Shown: one piece after another, positions 9,101-20,060 of the stretch | Layout: the number at the start of each line of letters is the position of its first letter | Position numbering within the stretch: position 1 is the first letter of the stretch | DNA from: Ditylenchus dipsaci | Lineage: Eukaryota; Nematoda; Chromadorea; Rhabditida; Anguinidae | NCBI GenBank assembly: GCA_004194705.1 | Contig: SADC01000199.1 | Coordinates: 62,001 to 126,000 of the forward strand | Direction of reading: 5' to 3' | DNA length: 64,000 bases | Made by a program: the position numbers and the translations under genes | Notes under the pieces: generated by a model | Databases searched by the model: none | The model's input: the letters and a program-made list of their open reading frames with translations, nothing else | What the model was told of the DNA's origin: nothing

Positions 9101-11316
9101 GACGAATAAGACAAAAGAAAATGAGTAACCCCAGACGTCTTGGTATATCGTGAACGCCTCTTGATGCAGTTCCAAAACAGCGACCATCCTCACTGATCTT
9201 ATCGGGCAGGAGCACAGGTAAAGAGGGTACTCATTCCCCAAACTTAAAAGATAGCATCTTCAAGACCCCCAATGCAAGCCCTAATACACCTCCGCCTGCA
9301 CCCCTTCGCAAGCTATCGATTGTGCAAGGAGTAGAAATGCAATATTACTGCAGAAAAAACTGGGGGTAAATCTGTCTTGATTTGTCTGAAGAAAATAAAT
9401 TACAGTGCTAAACTTTTGTAAGGACACCCCCTGCCTGTATTTCCACTGCTATCGATTGTAACAATAAGTGCTCCGGTTCGAGCACAAAAGAAAGGGTAAA
9501 ATACAAAATTTCTGGGTTGATCGAAAAAGAGAGTGGGGATTGAGACAGTGACAAAGACTGTTGGTTCTCTTCCTTCTTCCCCACTGCCTTCTTGCCGGCG
9601 ATTGTATCAGTGGATGTGAATGGCCTTGCACTGTCCAACGACGTCAAGCCCACTACTTATTTCTTGAAGAAAGAGATGAAGGCTGGATGAAAGACTAAAG
9701 GATAGTGACTTAGCCGGTGTGAAACAGTCGATTATCAAAAGTGAAGGCTTTTAGGGGCGAAATTTTGATATGAAACTCATAATATTAAAAGTCTCTAATT
9801 TCAATATTTAAAAAAAAAGCAGCGTTCTCGAGACGGGCTTCAGCAAAGATAGCGAGTCTCACAGCCCGAAGGGCTGGTCATAACGTCTTTGTGAAGTTTA
9901 TTTTCAATAGTTTTCAAAATGTTTTACTCATATAAATGTGATAAAAAAAATATTTGATTGGTTACAGCGCTAATTTTTCGGGTAAAATTAATTTGCGCCA
10001 TCAAAATGCTGAATTACGCGATCAAATTAATTATTTACGCCCTCAAATTTTATATAGCCATTTTGCTTCGAATTTGTGTTGCAATTTTGTAAATATTTTT
10101 ACATTAGCGTGTAGCCCTGAATCTTGGCTTTCTAATGAGCTATCAAACTGCTCTGAAAAGTTTGAAAAATGACCAGAATTTAAGGTTTCAAATAAATTTT
10201 TATAAAGTTGACATTTTTTCAAACATCTAAATCTTGTAATTTTCTAAATCATTCAGGCAAGCTCATTGATAGCTCATTAGAAAGCCTAAATCCAGGGCTA
10301 CATGCTAGTACGAAAAAATTTGAAAAAGTGCAACAAAAAAGGGATGACAAACGGCTATATACAATTTGAGGGCGTAAATAATTAATATGAGGGCGTGATT
10401 CAGCATTTTGAGGGTGCAAATCACCTATAGCCAATCTTTTTTAATTTCAAAAAATTAAAATTTTTCATTTTGAAACCTATAAAGCATTTATTACTTAGAT
10501 TTCGTTAAAAACATTTATGTTGCAAATTCACCCTTATCAAAAACGAAGCGTGAAAAGTGAGGCTTCCGACCTACTCAACAAGATGTGTTTATAATTTTTC
10601 GTTTCTCTCTCTCGTAAATTTTTTCCACACAATTCGTTATGTATTCCGGTCCAATAGAGTGAAACATCGATAAACGGAGACCCCTTCGATGTTGTAAGCA
10701 TCTAAGTCCGGCATTTTTTCAGCCTGATTTTCAAGGCTTTTGTTAAACGTGATTCGTCAGCCTGTTCATGAAATTTGCAAGGATTCTGATATTGCCAAAT
10801 AAAGACTTGAAACCTCGATTAACACAAAACTACCGCAAATGTTGCAAATTGTGCATTTTACTCTAAAATGAAGCTATAACTCACATCAATCATTTTTATT
10901 GCCCAAAATATATCAAAATACTTTTGAAAAGAATTCAAGACTCAAGAAAGAAAGGTGCCCTATCTAGCCTTAACAAAAACCCAATGGTCTAATTAATCAT
11001 AACCGATAATCCTCCTCTCAACCCCAACAAAAAGAGACTTCTTTGAAGGTCATTCAAGGAAAAGGCAGACTAGTAGTACCTGTAACCCAGTGATTAATTA
11101 TTCCCATTTAAGATGGTCCAGGAGATATACAAAAACAAATTCAGCCTCGCCACTTCAGCACTAAAACTAGAGAGGAGGACAAAGTCAGTCCCGATGGGGC
11201 AGTGAAAATAACACTGACACAAATCCACTTACAATAGAATTAGAAACACGCTCCCAGCCAGAAGACAACTCCTCTGAGACTGTGTGCTCCGACTGTCTGC
11301 TATCACTGTCCACCAT
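3112..11316 (-). CDS. Fatty acid synthase, N-terminal ketosynthase exons (partial)
   Basis: Five minus-strand exons join in phase: 11316-11233 (28 codons from ATG, a Ser/Glu-rich leader), 5916-5718, 4373-4221, 4164-3886 and 3499-3112. The product follows the animal type I fatty acid synthase (FASN) ketosynthase. Seen in order are [27 protein letters not shown] with [18 protein letters not shown] (catalytic Cys, about residue 213), [14 protein letters not shown] and [14 protein letters not shown] (first active-site His). The domain catalyses condensation of acyl and malonyl groups in the cytosol. The leader is about 50 residues longer than in vertebrate FASN. Introns are 5316, 1344, 56 and 386 nt. 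The last donor is AG|GCAAGT, a GC-AG type; a GT donor 4 nt further on is the weaker alternative. The second active-site His and all later domains are not in the window. An animal FAS-like polyketide synthase cannot be excluded from this domain alone. Confidence 0.92.
4708..5565. mobile_element. Foldback element with 15-16 bp arrays in FAS intron 2
   Basis: The left arm (about 4720-4890) holds around ten degenerate tandem units of TTTTTCCAAAACGACA. The right arm (about 5433-5555) holds the reverse complement (TGTCGTTTTGGAAAAA). Termini GGCTAGGGGACATTTTTC and its inverted counterpart bound the element. I could not find a clear target duplication. It makes up most of the 1344-nt second intron of the fatty acid synthase gene. 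The interior carries a fragment that looks like the 3' end of a gene (see 4891-5096). Confidence 0.75.
4891..5096 (+). CDS. Captured gene fragment inside foldback element
   Basis: An open frame starts where the left array ends and runs to TGA at 5094-5096, with sequence including [18 protein letters not shown] and [18 protein letters not shown] and a C terminus [11 protein letters not shown]. The composition (amphipathic, few rare residues) is much more protein-like than the array translation upstream. An AT-rich stretch resembling a 3' untranslated region follows. I do not recognise the family. It could be the 3' end of a host gene captured by the element or a decayed element protein. No start codon of its own is assigned. 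Confidence 0.35.
6598..6785. repeat. Dispersed repeat shared with 19795-19985
   Basis: Blocks such as GGGAGGGACCCTGACTGTGA, GAGCGTGCCCAAATCCCATG and ATGACCCATGGCCCAAGGGT recur in inverted orientation at 19795-19985, where they lie inside a family A-like element. They are therefore two copies of one interspersed repeat in opposite orientations. Confidence 0.6.
7732..7963. repeat. Family C repeat, copy 1 (CTAGTAGCGAATA termini)
   Basis: Terminal inverted repeats CTAGCAGCGAATATCCCCC (left) and GATATTCGCTACTAG (right) enclose a core containing CGCTGTAACTACC, AGCCCTTAGGCTTGGGGGTA and ACGGAAGTTGTGACTAATAA. The core is shared with copies at 14050-14286, 34920-35066 and 48780-49015, whereas the terminal sequence differs in the last two. 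Confidence 0.75.
7960..8150 (-). CDS. Possible exon with hydrophobic segment, unassigned
   Basis: After a plausible acceptor (TTTTATTACAG, about 8149) a minus-strand frame reads [20 protein letters not shown] and continues through [17 protein letters not shown] before running into the family C element, whose terminus supplies the in-frame FDPSSEY. It may be a membrane-protein exon cut by the insertion. Another hydrophobic minus-strand ORF is at 8993-9241. No family is recognised and both lie in the fatty acid synthase intron. Confidence 0.25.
8367..8601. repeat. Family A repeat (TACCGTAT), tag ATCCCC
   Basis: Left terminus TACCGTATATTCTCTATTAA, then a hairpin ATCCCCCATGGGGGAT, a shared core (ACAGATTTG...GCTCTAGGCTGAG), and right terminus ATTAGAGAATATACGGTA. 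The long plus-strand open frame beginning at 8485 is core repeat sequence, not a gene. Confidence 0.8.
8993..9241 (-). CDS. Possible single-TM ORF, unassigned
   Basis: A minus-strand frame contains one clear hydrophobic stretch ([20 protein letters not shown]) flanked by polar sequence ([14 protein letters not shown] before, [20 protein letters not shown] after) and ends in TAA. The composition looks protein-like. No family is recognised. It lies within the first fatty acid synthase intron on the same strand and could be a nested gene, an alternative exon or chance. Confidence 0.22.
   Translation of the reverse strand: MGNEYPLYLCSCPIRSVRMVAVLELHQEAFTIYQDVWGYSFSFVLFVTLVCCPLTVLIVLPEWMNNVRRMIFEMKDLNLLYV
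9952..10440. mobile_element. Foldback element with short subterminal repeats
   Basis: Arms of about 200 bp (9952-10170 and 10249-10440) are inverted copies. The outer part is built of degenerate units such as TTTACGCCCTCAAATT and TTACGCGATCAAATT. The inner part carries GTGTAGCCCTGAATC, a block also present in the arms of the GC-rich foldback at 20507-22083. ORFs in either arm are repeat translations. Confidence 0.75.
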
Positions 11317-12238
11317 GGCTAGTTAATAGGCTGCTGATAGTGGGATGATTTGTGGGCGCGGCTTTCACTGATCTCTGTTGATATGGTTGTGCTTGCCCGT
11401 TTTGAAATATTTGTGTTGTTGCACAGCTAGATAGCAATTCTGGAAATTTCTGCTAGTATTGTAATAAGGAGCTGTGTCTGAAAAAAATAAATCCTTCTTA
11501 AAAAAATGCTTGGTTTGGGACGGTTGTAATGCATAAGCCGGCTTGGAAAACAAAGCACAAAGTATTTTGTTCAATCGTTTGAGAGGATCGGATGCATATT
11601 TTGAATTCAATACAACTAATATCTACGTGGAACAGTTTTAGCAGGAGCATAGAATTATTATTGACAATAGAAGCTCAAGAAAATGACAAACTGCATTTTT
11701 ACGTAAAAGTTGAAGTGCGCATCTCCTGTCCAAAAATGCGCAGAAGATCTTGAATGAGTCATCAAACAAATCGTTAAAATTTTAAAAAAATTGAGAAAAG
11801 TTGGTTTTTATTTAACAACTCCTTGTTTTATGTAAACTATTTTTTCTCAATGTTTTTTAAATTATAACAGTTTGGTTGATGGCTCATTAAAAACTAGAAG
11901 AGTAGGGCTGCATGCTGGTCTAAAAAAAATAAAAAAATGATAAGAAAACACTGAGATATGTTCGTTTTAAAAATTTGTCGGGAAAATTAATTAATTAGTC
12001 GGGAAATTTCACACATTTGTCGGGAGTTTTCACATACATCCAAAATAGTGGACATTCACTACTCCAGCGCCCGGTAACCAAAAGTGGTTAATATAATTTA
12101 ATAAACTTTAGACGCAATTTTTTTTTCGATGGGCTTTAAAAATAAGCGTAAAATTTTGGTTGCTAGTGTCACATTGTGCCAGCTTTGTTTTCACGCAAAG
12201 AAAATTCAAACCTAGCATCCTGACTGCTATAAAATATA

Positions 12239-13029
12239 CAGGGTGGCGCAATTTTTGGTGCGTTGACGATATGTACCTTCTGTCCCATTTTGTCCCATAT
12301 CTCTTTTTAAAGCCTCATGAAAAAGCACACAAATATTAGTCCCGGCCAAAGATTACTCCAAGGCATTTATTAGTCCGTCCTATCATACGCTGGCCTACCT
12401 CTAAGCCTAAGCCTAAGACCTGAGTAGTTAGAATACAGGGTAGTTCCAGAATGGGACAAAAGGCACATAATGTCGATACCCCCAATTTTTTTTTATCATT
12501 TTGAACTTTTATTTAGCTTTAACTTTTTGCTCCTTTACATTCCGGTGAAATTATTTTGTTATATTCGCCGAGTCAAGGCATTTTGTTCGAAACCAAATTT
12601 GGAATAAAAAATTTCATTTTTAGTTCAATACAGGCAATTAAGGCAAGCAAGGTTTTTTCGCCGCAGGTAAATCAGCTTGTGGGACCAAGGCATACAAAGA
12701 AAATTGTGATTAAACCTAGGGGTGACTACTTGCCTCTTTCTCGTTTCCAGCATATCAAAATCAGAGATAAATGTTTTAAGCCACTTAAAATATGCTGGGT
12801 TGGCCTTATAAGTTTACCTTGTTAGTACAAAGTCTTTTCCTGCGGCACAAAAACCTTGCTTGCCTTAATTGCCTTGATAAAACTAAAAAATGAACTTTTG
12901 AATGCAAATTTGTTGTCAAACAAAATGCCCCGATTCGGCAAATATAACGAAAAAAACATCTCTTCGAAATGTTAAGTAATGAAAAAAGTTAGAAACATTT
13001 TCAGATGATAAAATAATTGCGCCACCCTG
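12239..13029. mobile_element. Non-autonomous mariner-like element, TA target
   Basis: Termini CAGGGTGGCGCAATTTTT and AATTGCGCCACCCTG are inverted and flanked by TA on both sides. The same terminus bounds the transposase-carrying element at 36812-37890, so this is a deletion or foldback relative. The interior is a palindrome (about 12541-12660 against 12830-12960, for example AATTAAGGCAAGCAAGGTTT). The open frame within it is a by-product. Confidence 0.8.
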
Positions 13030-15949
13030 TATATCTTTTGATTTTTTACTTCTGTTTTTACATAGCATACGCAATTTTATACGTAGAAAATAATAATAAT
13101 ATATTTTTCTATATATATCTTTTTATTAAAATGCCCTTTATATAACAAAGTCACAAACTCACTCACTAGAAACTGCAATTTTCTCGACTTAAATTGTCTT
13201 AACTTGTGAGTTAAGAGGATACAAATCCTCTTCATTCCAGCTTCTGGTCAATAAACATTTCTATTTTCACGTACAATTATATTCAATGTTAGTGTGTAAA
13301 AATCCCAAAATATGTATACATATCCCACCAATCCCTCTAACGATCCTAACCGCAGTTGTAGGGCCTGGAACAACAGCACAAACATCAACATTACAATAGA
13401 AGAATAAGAAAAAAAGGAAAACAGGCAACGGAAAAGCTTTTAGTGGCCGAACCAAAACACTTTTACATAGATTCATCTCAACCAACCACATCTTACAATC
13501 CGATCTCTTAGTCTCTATCAAGACAAGAAACATTTTCTCCTCCATTAAAAAATAGTCGAAAAAGTGGAATATATTTGCAGGAAAGAGTAATAAAGCAAAG
13601 ATCAAGTTAAAACAAGACACAAATCAGAAATAACAAACTTCCATACAAACCCATTAAAATATGGCCACAGGAATATGGCTGTGTAAACAGATTTATGGCA
13701 TGAAATAAAACTTAGTTTAGTAAGTTGCGGTTTGTCAAGTATACAAATAAAAACAATGAATCGACTAACTCAAACATTGGTGGGTGTACTTTTAGGACTG
13801 CTTGCGAAAAGCACATCAAAACAAATTTACAACCTGTGAAATATTTAGCACTAAATTAGCTTGATTCAAAATTTGGCAGTGACACTGGTATACGAATGAG
13901 CAGTGAAAGGTGCATCAAGAGAATAATATTAAGCAAATCAACATCTTTCTGATGGCTTCAAAAAATTTCATACAATGTCAAAAATATGTATTTTTTTTTG
14001 GAATTTTTCGTCAGGGACTTCCGAAAATGGGTAAAATAACAAAAAACGGCGCTAGTAGCGAATAAGCCCCCCCCCGTCCAAAACCTGACCTTATAAAAAT
14101 CGCTGTAACTACCCTTTCAAGTAACAAGTTTAGGCTCAGCCTTTAGGCTCAGGGTGTAGGCCAGCGTACGGAAGTTATGACTGATAAATAGTTCGCGAAC
14201 ATTTTCCGGGGTCTGGGACACATAGTTGGGTGGTCTTTACTTAAGTTTTAGAAGGGAAATTTTATGGGGTGGGGGTATTCGCTGAGCTGAGTTTGAGAGA
14301 ACATTTGAATCAAGCAATACGGCGAACATTATGCATGGACACCTATTATGTAGCCGCTTACATTAAAATAAATCTGGCTGAAATGAGCTTCTATTCTGAT
14401 TGGGCTAGGAAGTCTTGCGCCATAAGGACATTTGCGGTTTGACACTTTACTGGGTTTCACAATATGTTTATAAAAAATTAACTTAATAATTTATTGAGTT
14501 TGAAGAATCGAAATTTATAGAAAAATGAGCGCTGCTACGTTGATTGATTACTTTCGAATCCTGAATTCTGGTATTAGAATTCTGGAACGCATTAAAGAAT
14601 TTTAGCTTAAAGGGGCATGATCGTGCCCGATGGGGAGAAAAGGCGCGAACCAGCAGTTCTTTCTTTCTCGATAAATTTTTACATTCGTTCTCGTCTAGAT
14701 TTTTTAAGTTTTCTGTCTAGTTTTTAAAAGCAGTATAAGGTCATCTATATCAGATTTGACGCAGAACGAGTGAAAAATGGGACGACTCGAAAAAATTCGA
14801 AAAAAACTGCTGGTTGGCGCCTTAACGCACGGGCATGCCCCTTTAATTATTGTTCATTTTTATGAAAATTTTTCTAAAACACATTAAAGTATCAAATATC
14901 AAAGTTTTCTTATTTCACAACTTGAAATATTGACCACCAAACAAAAGACGGGCCAATACTTCCCCTTATTTCAATAAATGTACAAATTCCATGGAAAAAT
15001 TCAATGACTGACAACCGTAGAAGCGCAAGCTTAGGTTCAATGAGTAGCCAGATAGCTGATAAACTTCGCCACCTATACCTATTCTTGTAAAAAGAGAAGA
15101 AGAGCCATCCGACGCACCTAACAGTTCAACTCTGACTGGTTTAACTAAAAAGGCAGGGAGAAATGAGTAGTCTGGGAGGGAATTTGCACGAGAGACATTT
15201 CGCACTGGTTCGTCTGTAGTCTGGAGCGGTTCCATGCAATTGTGGTGGAGTGGTTGTTCTAAATGAATAACCAATTGAAGACAGCATTATCATCCTAATT
15301 ATTATGGTTGCCTGGTAGAGGAGGGAGAGAAAGAATGTCTTTGTTTGAGTGAAGTGAGTTGAGGCCCTCTAGGCAATCGAGTTCACAAACAAGGTTAAAT
15401 TAAGATGGTATTAGATTCTAATGTATAAATAATGCGACGGAAGTGCCAGAAAGCAGGTTACTGAACTGGTCACGAGAACCAACTGCAAATAGTCGAGAAT
15501 CCTTTTTTCAAGTAAAATTTAAATCAACAGACCCTGAATTATATTTGTAGAATTAAATTGATTTTTAAGCAGCTTTAAGATACGAAGCGGTTCTATAACA
15601 AAAATTCAAAATGATATTATAATCAATATTATCGAAAATATTGAAACACTAATAGTAAGGTCGATCAGTCGGGATCAATGACGATTTGAGCTCAAAATAT
15701 TTACACTACAACCTGCAGCTGCAGGCGGAGATGCAGAATATCCGGAATTGAACAGTGGCCAATATGCAAATTTCTGAACAGAAATTAGTGATTTTTCATC
15801 GAATAAAAATCAGGGATTCTCGCCATGGTTGAAATCCAGAGCGCCACACCGTTTTAAATAACTGCAATCCAGATGATTTTTGATGGGTTTTAAAAACGTC
15901 TATTAGTTTACAACTTGACACCAACTAAACAGCAGAAGGAATTTTTAAA
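13030..15949. other. Mostly unrecognised AT-rich sequence
   Basis: It contains a family C copy at 14050-14286 (GCTAGTAGCGAATA termini) and a short pair of complementary blocks near 14600-14850 (GGGGCATGATCGTGCCCG, GGGCATGCCCC). A minus-strand ORF at 14966-15274 has a protein-like composition (GASDGSSSLFTRIGIGGEVY) but no recognisable domain, start context or splice partner. Nothing else could be supported. Confidence 0.4.
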
Positions 15950-16137
15950 TACCGCATTCTCTCTAATAGAGTGCCACTCTCTATTTGAATGCCACTTTCT
16001 AATAGAGCGCCACCCCTTAAGGCCAAAACTAGGGGGGTAAACCACGTTTTATTGCATTTTTAACACAAAGTCTAAAAACTTTTTGGAGGTTGAAAAAAAG
16101 AACGACATGGCGTTTCTATTAGAGAGAATACCGTATT
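15950..16137. repeat. Family A repeat, tag GTGCCAC
   Basis: TACCGCATTCTCTCTAATAG begins the left end. The tag AGAGTGCCAC / AGAGCGCCACC is repeated three times at the left side. The right end is TCTATTAGAGAGAATACCGT. The core is short. The internal tag differs from every other family A copy in the window. Confidence 0.65.
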
Positions 16138-17460
16138 TGCAATATGGTACAACGTATATATCAAGGATACAACAGGGATGGCGCGAAATACGGAAAAAAT
16201 CAAAACGAAAATCAGAAATCAAAGTTTACAAATATGAAAACCAAAAATATAATTGACACCCAGAAGATAGTCGTCAACACATAGTCTACCTTTGATAATT
16301 CGGCAAATTAAGGTCGCTTCCAAGAAGTATTTCTCAGGAAATTTACCATAGCTGATACAGTCCCCAGGAGCGGTGAATTATGTTGAGTTGAGTGCAAAAA
16401 GCTACAAGTGCAACTCAGGCAACAAATTCATCATCAAACATACAAGCAAAACTCATGCAACAAGCTAAAGACAGCCACAATCTCACTTTACACCAATTCT
16501 AAAAGCGATCTATTCTCATACACGAAATTTTTTGAGGTCGACTAAAAGTATGTGTGTTAAATGGACGAGATTTTTGTGGTTGGCTGGCTGGATAAAAAGG
16601 AGGAGGAGGGCAATCCACTTCCAACAGGTCTCAAAACCTTCTATCTCTCTTTTCTTGCTGTCCACAAGGTCGTGGTTGTGCTGCGCGCAGGTAGGGGCAG
16701 AGAATGTTTTTGAAGTCGCCAGCCCAGAGGAATGTGCTGATGATGACCTATTTAGGGGAGTTGTATCAATCTGTATATTGCATTGCTACTAAAGTGTTGA
16801 CACAAAGCCCCGCTCACCACCACCTCACGTTGTAATGCGAAATTGAGCGAGCAGCAAAAAATGAATGATCGGCATGTTTAACTGCAAAAAAATTGGGTGA
16901 GGGAGCTTGCTTAATATTTTTCATTCTAAGGTTTTTCAAACGCAAACTAACCTTCCTGCGTTCTAAGCATATCGACATTGATTAACAACAAGAAACTAGT
17001 TTAGAGACGGGTGGATAAGAAAGCCAGCGCTGCTCCATTGCCGATTCAATATTCAACAATTAATATTTTTTGACAGGTTTCTTTAATTGAACACTCAAAA
17101 CCACGTATTTTGAATGGTCGCGTAATTTTCGGCGCACCCTGTAGATTGCAAAGTTATTTATTGTGCTTACTTGACTATCACAGGATCTATATTTCTCTTG
17201 TTGAAGTTCGATTATGCAAAAGTCAGGAAATCGACGAAATGTAACTTGGGCGAGCATTGGGTTGTCCAAAAAAACCATTAAGAAACCACCTTTAACTGAC
17301 TTTTACGTTCTCATGGGTTCCATTTATAGAATCTAGAAAACACAATTTCAGGTTTCGGAATTGAAACTTGGCAGAAAAATTTTAAATTTGAGCTATGTTA
17401 AAATAGAACTACATTCTATTCATGGTTCACAAAATAAACAAATTTGTATAGATATACAAG
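16138..17460. other. No supported feature
   Basis: AT-rich sequence with a plus-strand ORF at 16532-16792 and a minus-strand ORF at 17060-17278, neither with recognisable motifs. A mariner-like terminus (GCGCACCCTGTA) sits near 17132 without an obvious partner. Confidence 0.4.
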
Positions 17461-17938
17461 CAGTGTTGTCCATTTGGCTCGCGCGTGCCAAATGCAAGAC
17501 CTAAAATCGCATGTCCTAGCGAGCCATATGGGTCCGAGCCAACGCGAGCCAAAACCATACGAGCCATTGGTATTGCGAACCATTTGGCTCGCAAACAAAA
17601 ACGAATGGCTCGGCTCGCGCTATTATGTGAGTTTGAACGTCGATTTATTGTGAAAGACAAGGAAAAGGAGAAATAAAGTATTACTAGCCGTATATTTGCA
17701 AAAAAAATCAGTCGAAAATTGAAAAAATGAAACAATGAACAACATTTTGGCTTTATTTCAACTAAATAATACTATTTTCCGCGAGCCGAACCATACGCTT
17801 ATTATAGATGCGAGCTAAGATGCTCTTGTCACTTTGTTCTTTAACTTGGCGAGCTATATGGCTCGCGAGCCATACGGCTCGCCAAGTTAGCTATTTGGCG
17901 AGCGAGCAGCCCGCTCGCTCGCCAAATGCATAACACTG
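17461..17938. mobile_element. hAT-like MITE with GAGCCAxxTGGCTCG repeats
   Basis: Inverted termini CAGTGTTGTCCATTTGGC and GCCAAATGCATAACACTG are hAT-like (CAGTG...). Octamers TATACAAG (17453-17460) and TATACAAA (17939-17946) flank it, an 8-bp target duplication with one mismatch, as expected for hAT. Both arms are full of short inverted GAGCCAAATGGCTCGC-type repeats, probably subterminal transposase sites. No coding sequence is supported. Confidence 0.8.
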
Positions 17939-18302
17939 TATACAAAATATACAAAATTTTGCTAATCTCTTTCGTCTTTTTATACCCACTTTTGTCGAAA
18001 ACTTTTTTTACGGTAAAAAGTAAAGTTGTGCATGAGAATTGGATTTTTTTTTTAACATGAGAATTGGAATCCTCGCGATATTGGGACCAGACTGCCTAAA
18101 CAGAATTGTCAAAAACCTTCAAAAATTGAGGTAAAAATGCGTCGGATCTTAGGCGGGACCGAACTTGTATGAAAATTCTCTAAATTGAAGGCTGAATTGG
18201 ATTGGATGGATCCAGCTCTACAACTTTACTTTTTACCGCGGAAAAAGTTTTTGACAAAAGTGAGGATAAAAAGACGAAAGAGATAGATAGATTTTATATA
18301 TC

Positions 18303-18567
18303 TACCGTATATTCTCGATTAGAAGGCCCCTCTCTAATAGAAGGCCCCTCTCTAATAGAAGGCCCCTTGAGGACCTATATATCAGCCTAGAAAAAGAAAT
18401 TCGCAAATCTGTTTTTCGCGTTTTCTTAGTTAACACGAGCTTACCTGATTCCACTTTTAAAATTTTGGTTGAGCACCCAAAAATTTCAAATTCGAAATAA
18501 TTTTTTTCCGATTTTTTAAGGGTTGAAAAATAGAAGGCCCGGGCCTTCTAATAGAGAATATACGGTA
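18303..18567. repeat. Family A repeat, tag GAAGGCCCC
   Basis: A full-length copy of about 265 bp. The left end is TACCGTATATTCTCGATTAG, followed by AGAAGGCCCCTCTCTAAT repeated three times. The core is CTATATATCAGCCTAGAAAA...AGCACCCAAAAATTTC. The right hairpin is GAAGGCCCGGGCCTTC, then AATAGAGAATATACGGTA. It is the best single example of a tag repeated within one copy. Confidence 0.9.
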
Positions 18568-18771
18568 TACAAATTTGTATATTTTGAGAGCCATGATTCT
18601 GTTTTAATTATATTTTATATTCTATTGTAATCGGAAACCTAACAGTTAGTCCTTTGTAGTTTCAAAAACCATATTATTTCAAATAAACAAATTGAATAAA
18701 ATCAAAACCACGGGGGAAATCAACAAGGGTGAAATCCTCTGTGCTCATGGGCGACCAGACATTTTCTACTA

Positions 18772-18809
18772 CAGTGGACGTTATATCGAGTTATATCAAG
18801 CGTCGACTG
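18772..18809. repeat. 38-bp pogo-type mini-element, TA flanked
   Basis: CAGTGGACGTTATATCGAG followed by TTATATCAAGCGTCGACTG, flanked by TA on each side. Both halves match the terminal repeat of the element at 23641-23812, with almost nothing between them. It sits inside a larger inverted repeat (about 18756-18935, TTTTCTACTA / TAGTAGAAAA). Confidence 0.7.
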
Positions 18810-19582
18810 TAATAGAAAAAATTGTCGCGCGAGATTTTCTACTATTTTTCTGTAAAATTTAGGCGGAAAAACCGAATTTCACCGAAAAGTAGTAGAAAAT
18901 GTCGCGCGACAAATTCTAGTAATAGTAGAAATTGGCTGGTTTCTGTGCTCATGGCATTGATATGGATTATTGAGAAACCTCTCGCCAAACCGGATATGAG
19001 CGATAAATCAATAAAAATTAAATTATGAAAACATTTGGGGTTGCACTGCATGTTCATGACTTTTTTGTTTTGGTCATTGCAACAATATATGTTTGCAGTG
19101 TTCTTGTGTTGCGCATTTGTAGACCTAGTTATGTTGCGCCTTTGATTTAATCTGGGTATCTAGACTACGCAGTTTCTTGAAGTTACGTATTGTAAACTTG
19201 GTATCACACATCCATCTATCATCAATCGTCCAAATAAGAAATAATTCAGCATCGGTGGTGCAAGAAGATGAATGAGGGGTGATAAATCTTTTGATTATTA
19301 GGTTAAATAAAAAGGAACGGAGGGTAAGCAGATTAGCAGATAGACGGTAATAAGTTCAAGGCCTCCTCCTGCTCCTAAGTGGGACGGTACGAGCAGGAAC
19401 AGCAGTAGTAGTAGCAGTCAGCACCCAAGCACTCTAATTCAGACTGATCAGATGCAAGAACACCAAATAAGGATAAATTACAACAAATAGGGAACAGCCT
19501 AATTGGATCAAGCCGGTAAACACATCAAAAATCGGTAACTAACGATGGCTGGCTTTTTTTGTTGAGCTGAGAAAAAAGGCAA

Positions 19583-20060
19583 TACCGTATTTCCTCTAAT
19601 AATAGCCCACCCTCTAATAGTAGCCCCCCCCCTCGACTTTGAGCGTCTGTATATCAGCGTAGAGTTCTTATTTTGCAGAGATGTTGTAAATGTCGTAAAC
19701 TGTAAATTCTTCTAGAGCGTGCCCAAGTCCCTGACAAACCTGGCTCCCCAACTCTGAAGGTCCACAAAATGTGGTACAACGGTCACTCAAAGTTTAAAAA
19801 CCCCTCGATGCCCGGATCATGGTTTTCATAGCTGACCCTTGGGCCATGGGTCATTCCTAAAATTTTCATAAGCTTTTAGAGCTGGGAAGCCAAATTCACA
19901 TGGGATTCAGGCACGCTGTACACGAATATGCGCATAAAAAAAATAATCGAAAAAACATCAGGTCACAGTCAGGGTCCCTCCCTTGTAAACCTAAAAAACA
20001 CATGAATAATCGACATGGGGACCAAGGCAAAAAATAGGCCCGATTTTTTAATAGCGTCCG
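19583..20060. repeat. Family A-like composite repeat
   Basis: It begins TACCGTATTTCCTCTAATAA with tags ATAGCCCACC and AGTAGCCCCCCCC, continues into CTCGACTTTGAGCGTCTG, and contains the block shared with 6598-6785 in inverted orientation (CCCTTGGGCCATGGGTCAT). The right boundary is unclear. Confidence 0.55.

Larger units (their letters stand above)
5917..11232 (-). other. FAS intron 1 (5.3 kb), repeat-rich
   Basis: It is bounded by ATT|GTAAGT at 11233/11232 and a TTTTCAG acceptor at 5917, joining phase 0 to phase 0. It contains: a repeat at about 6598-6785 whose inverted relative lies at 19795-19985; a family C element at 7732-7963; a family A copy at 8367-8601; a foldback at 9952-10440; and weak minus-strand ORFs near 7960-8150, 8993-9241 and 9408-9653. 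The rest shows nothing I recognise. Confidence 0.7.

Noticed and set aside
12556..12825. Plus-strand ORF of 89 codons
   Set aside because: It spans one arm of the foldback inside the mariner-like MITE 12239-13029.
13267..13620. Minus-strand ORF of 117 codons
   Set aside because: Low-complexity hydrophobic composition, no domain, no splice partner; not distinguishable from AT-rich chance ORFs.
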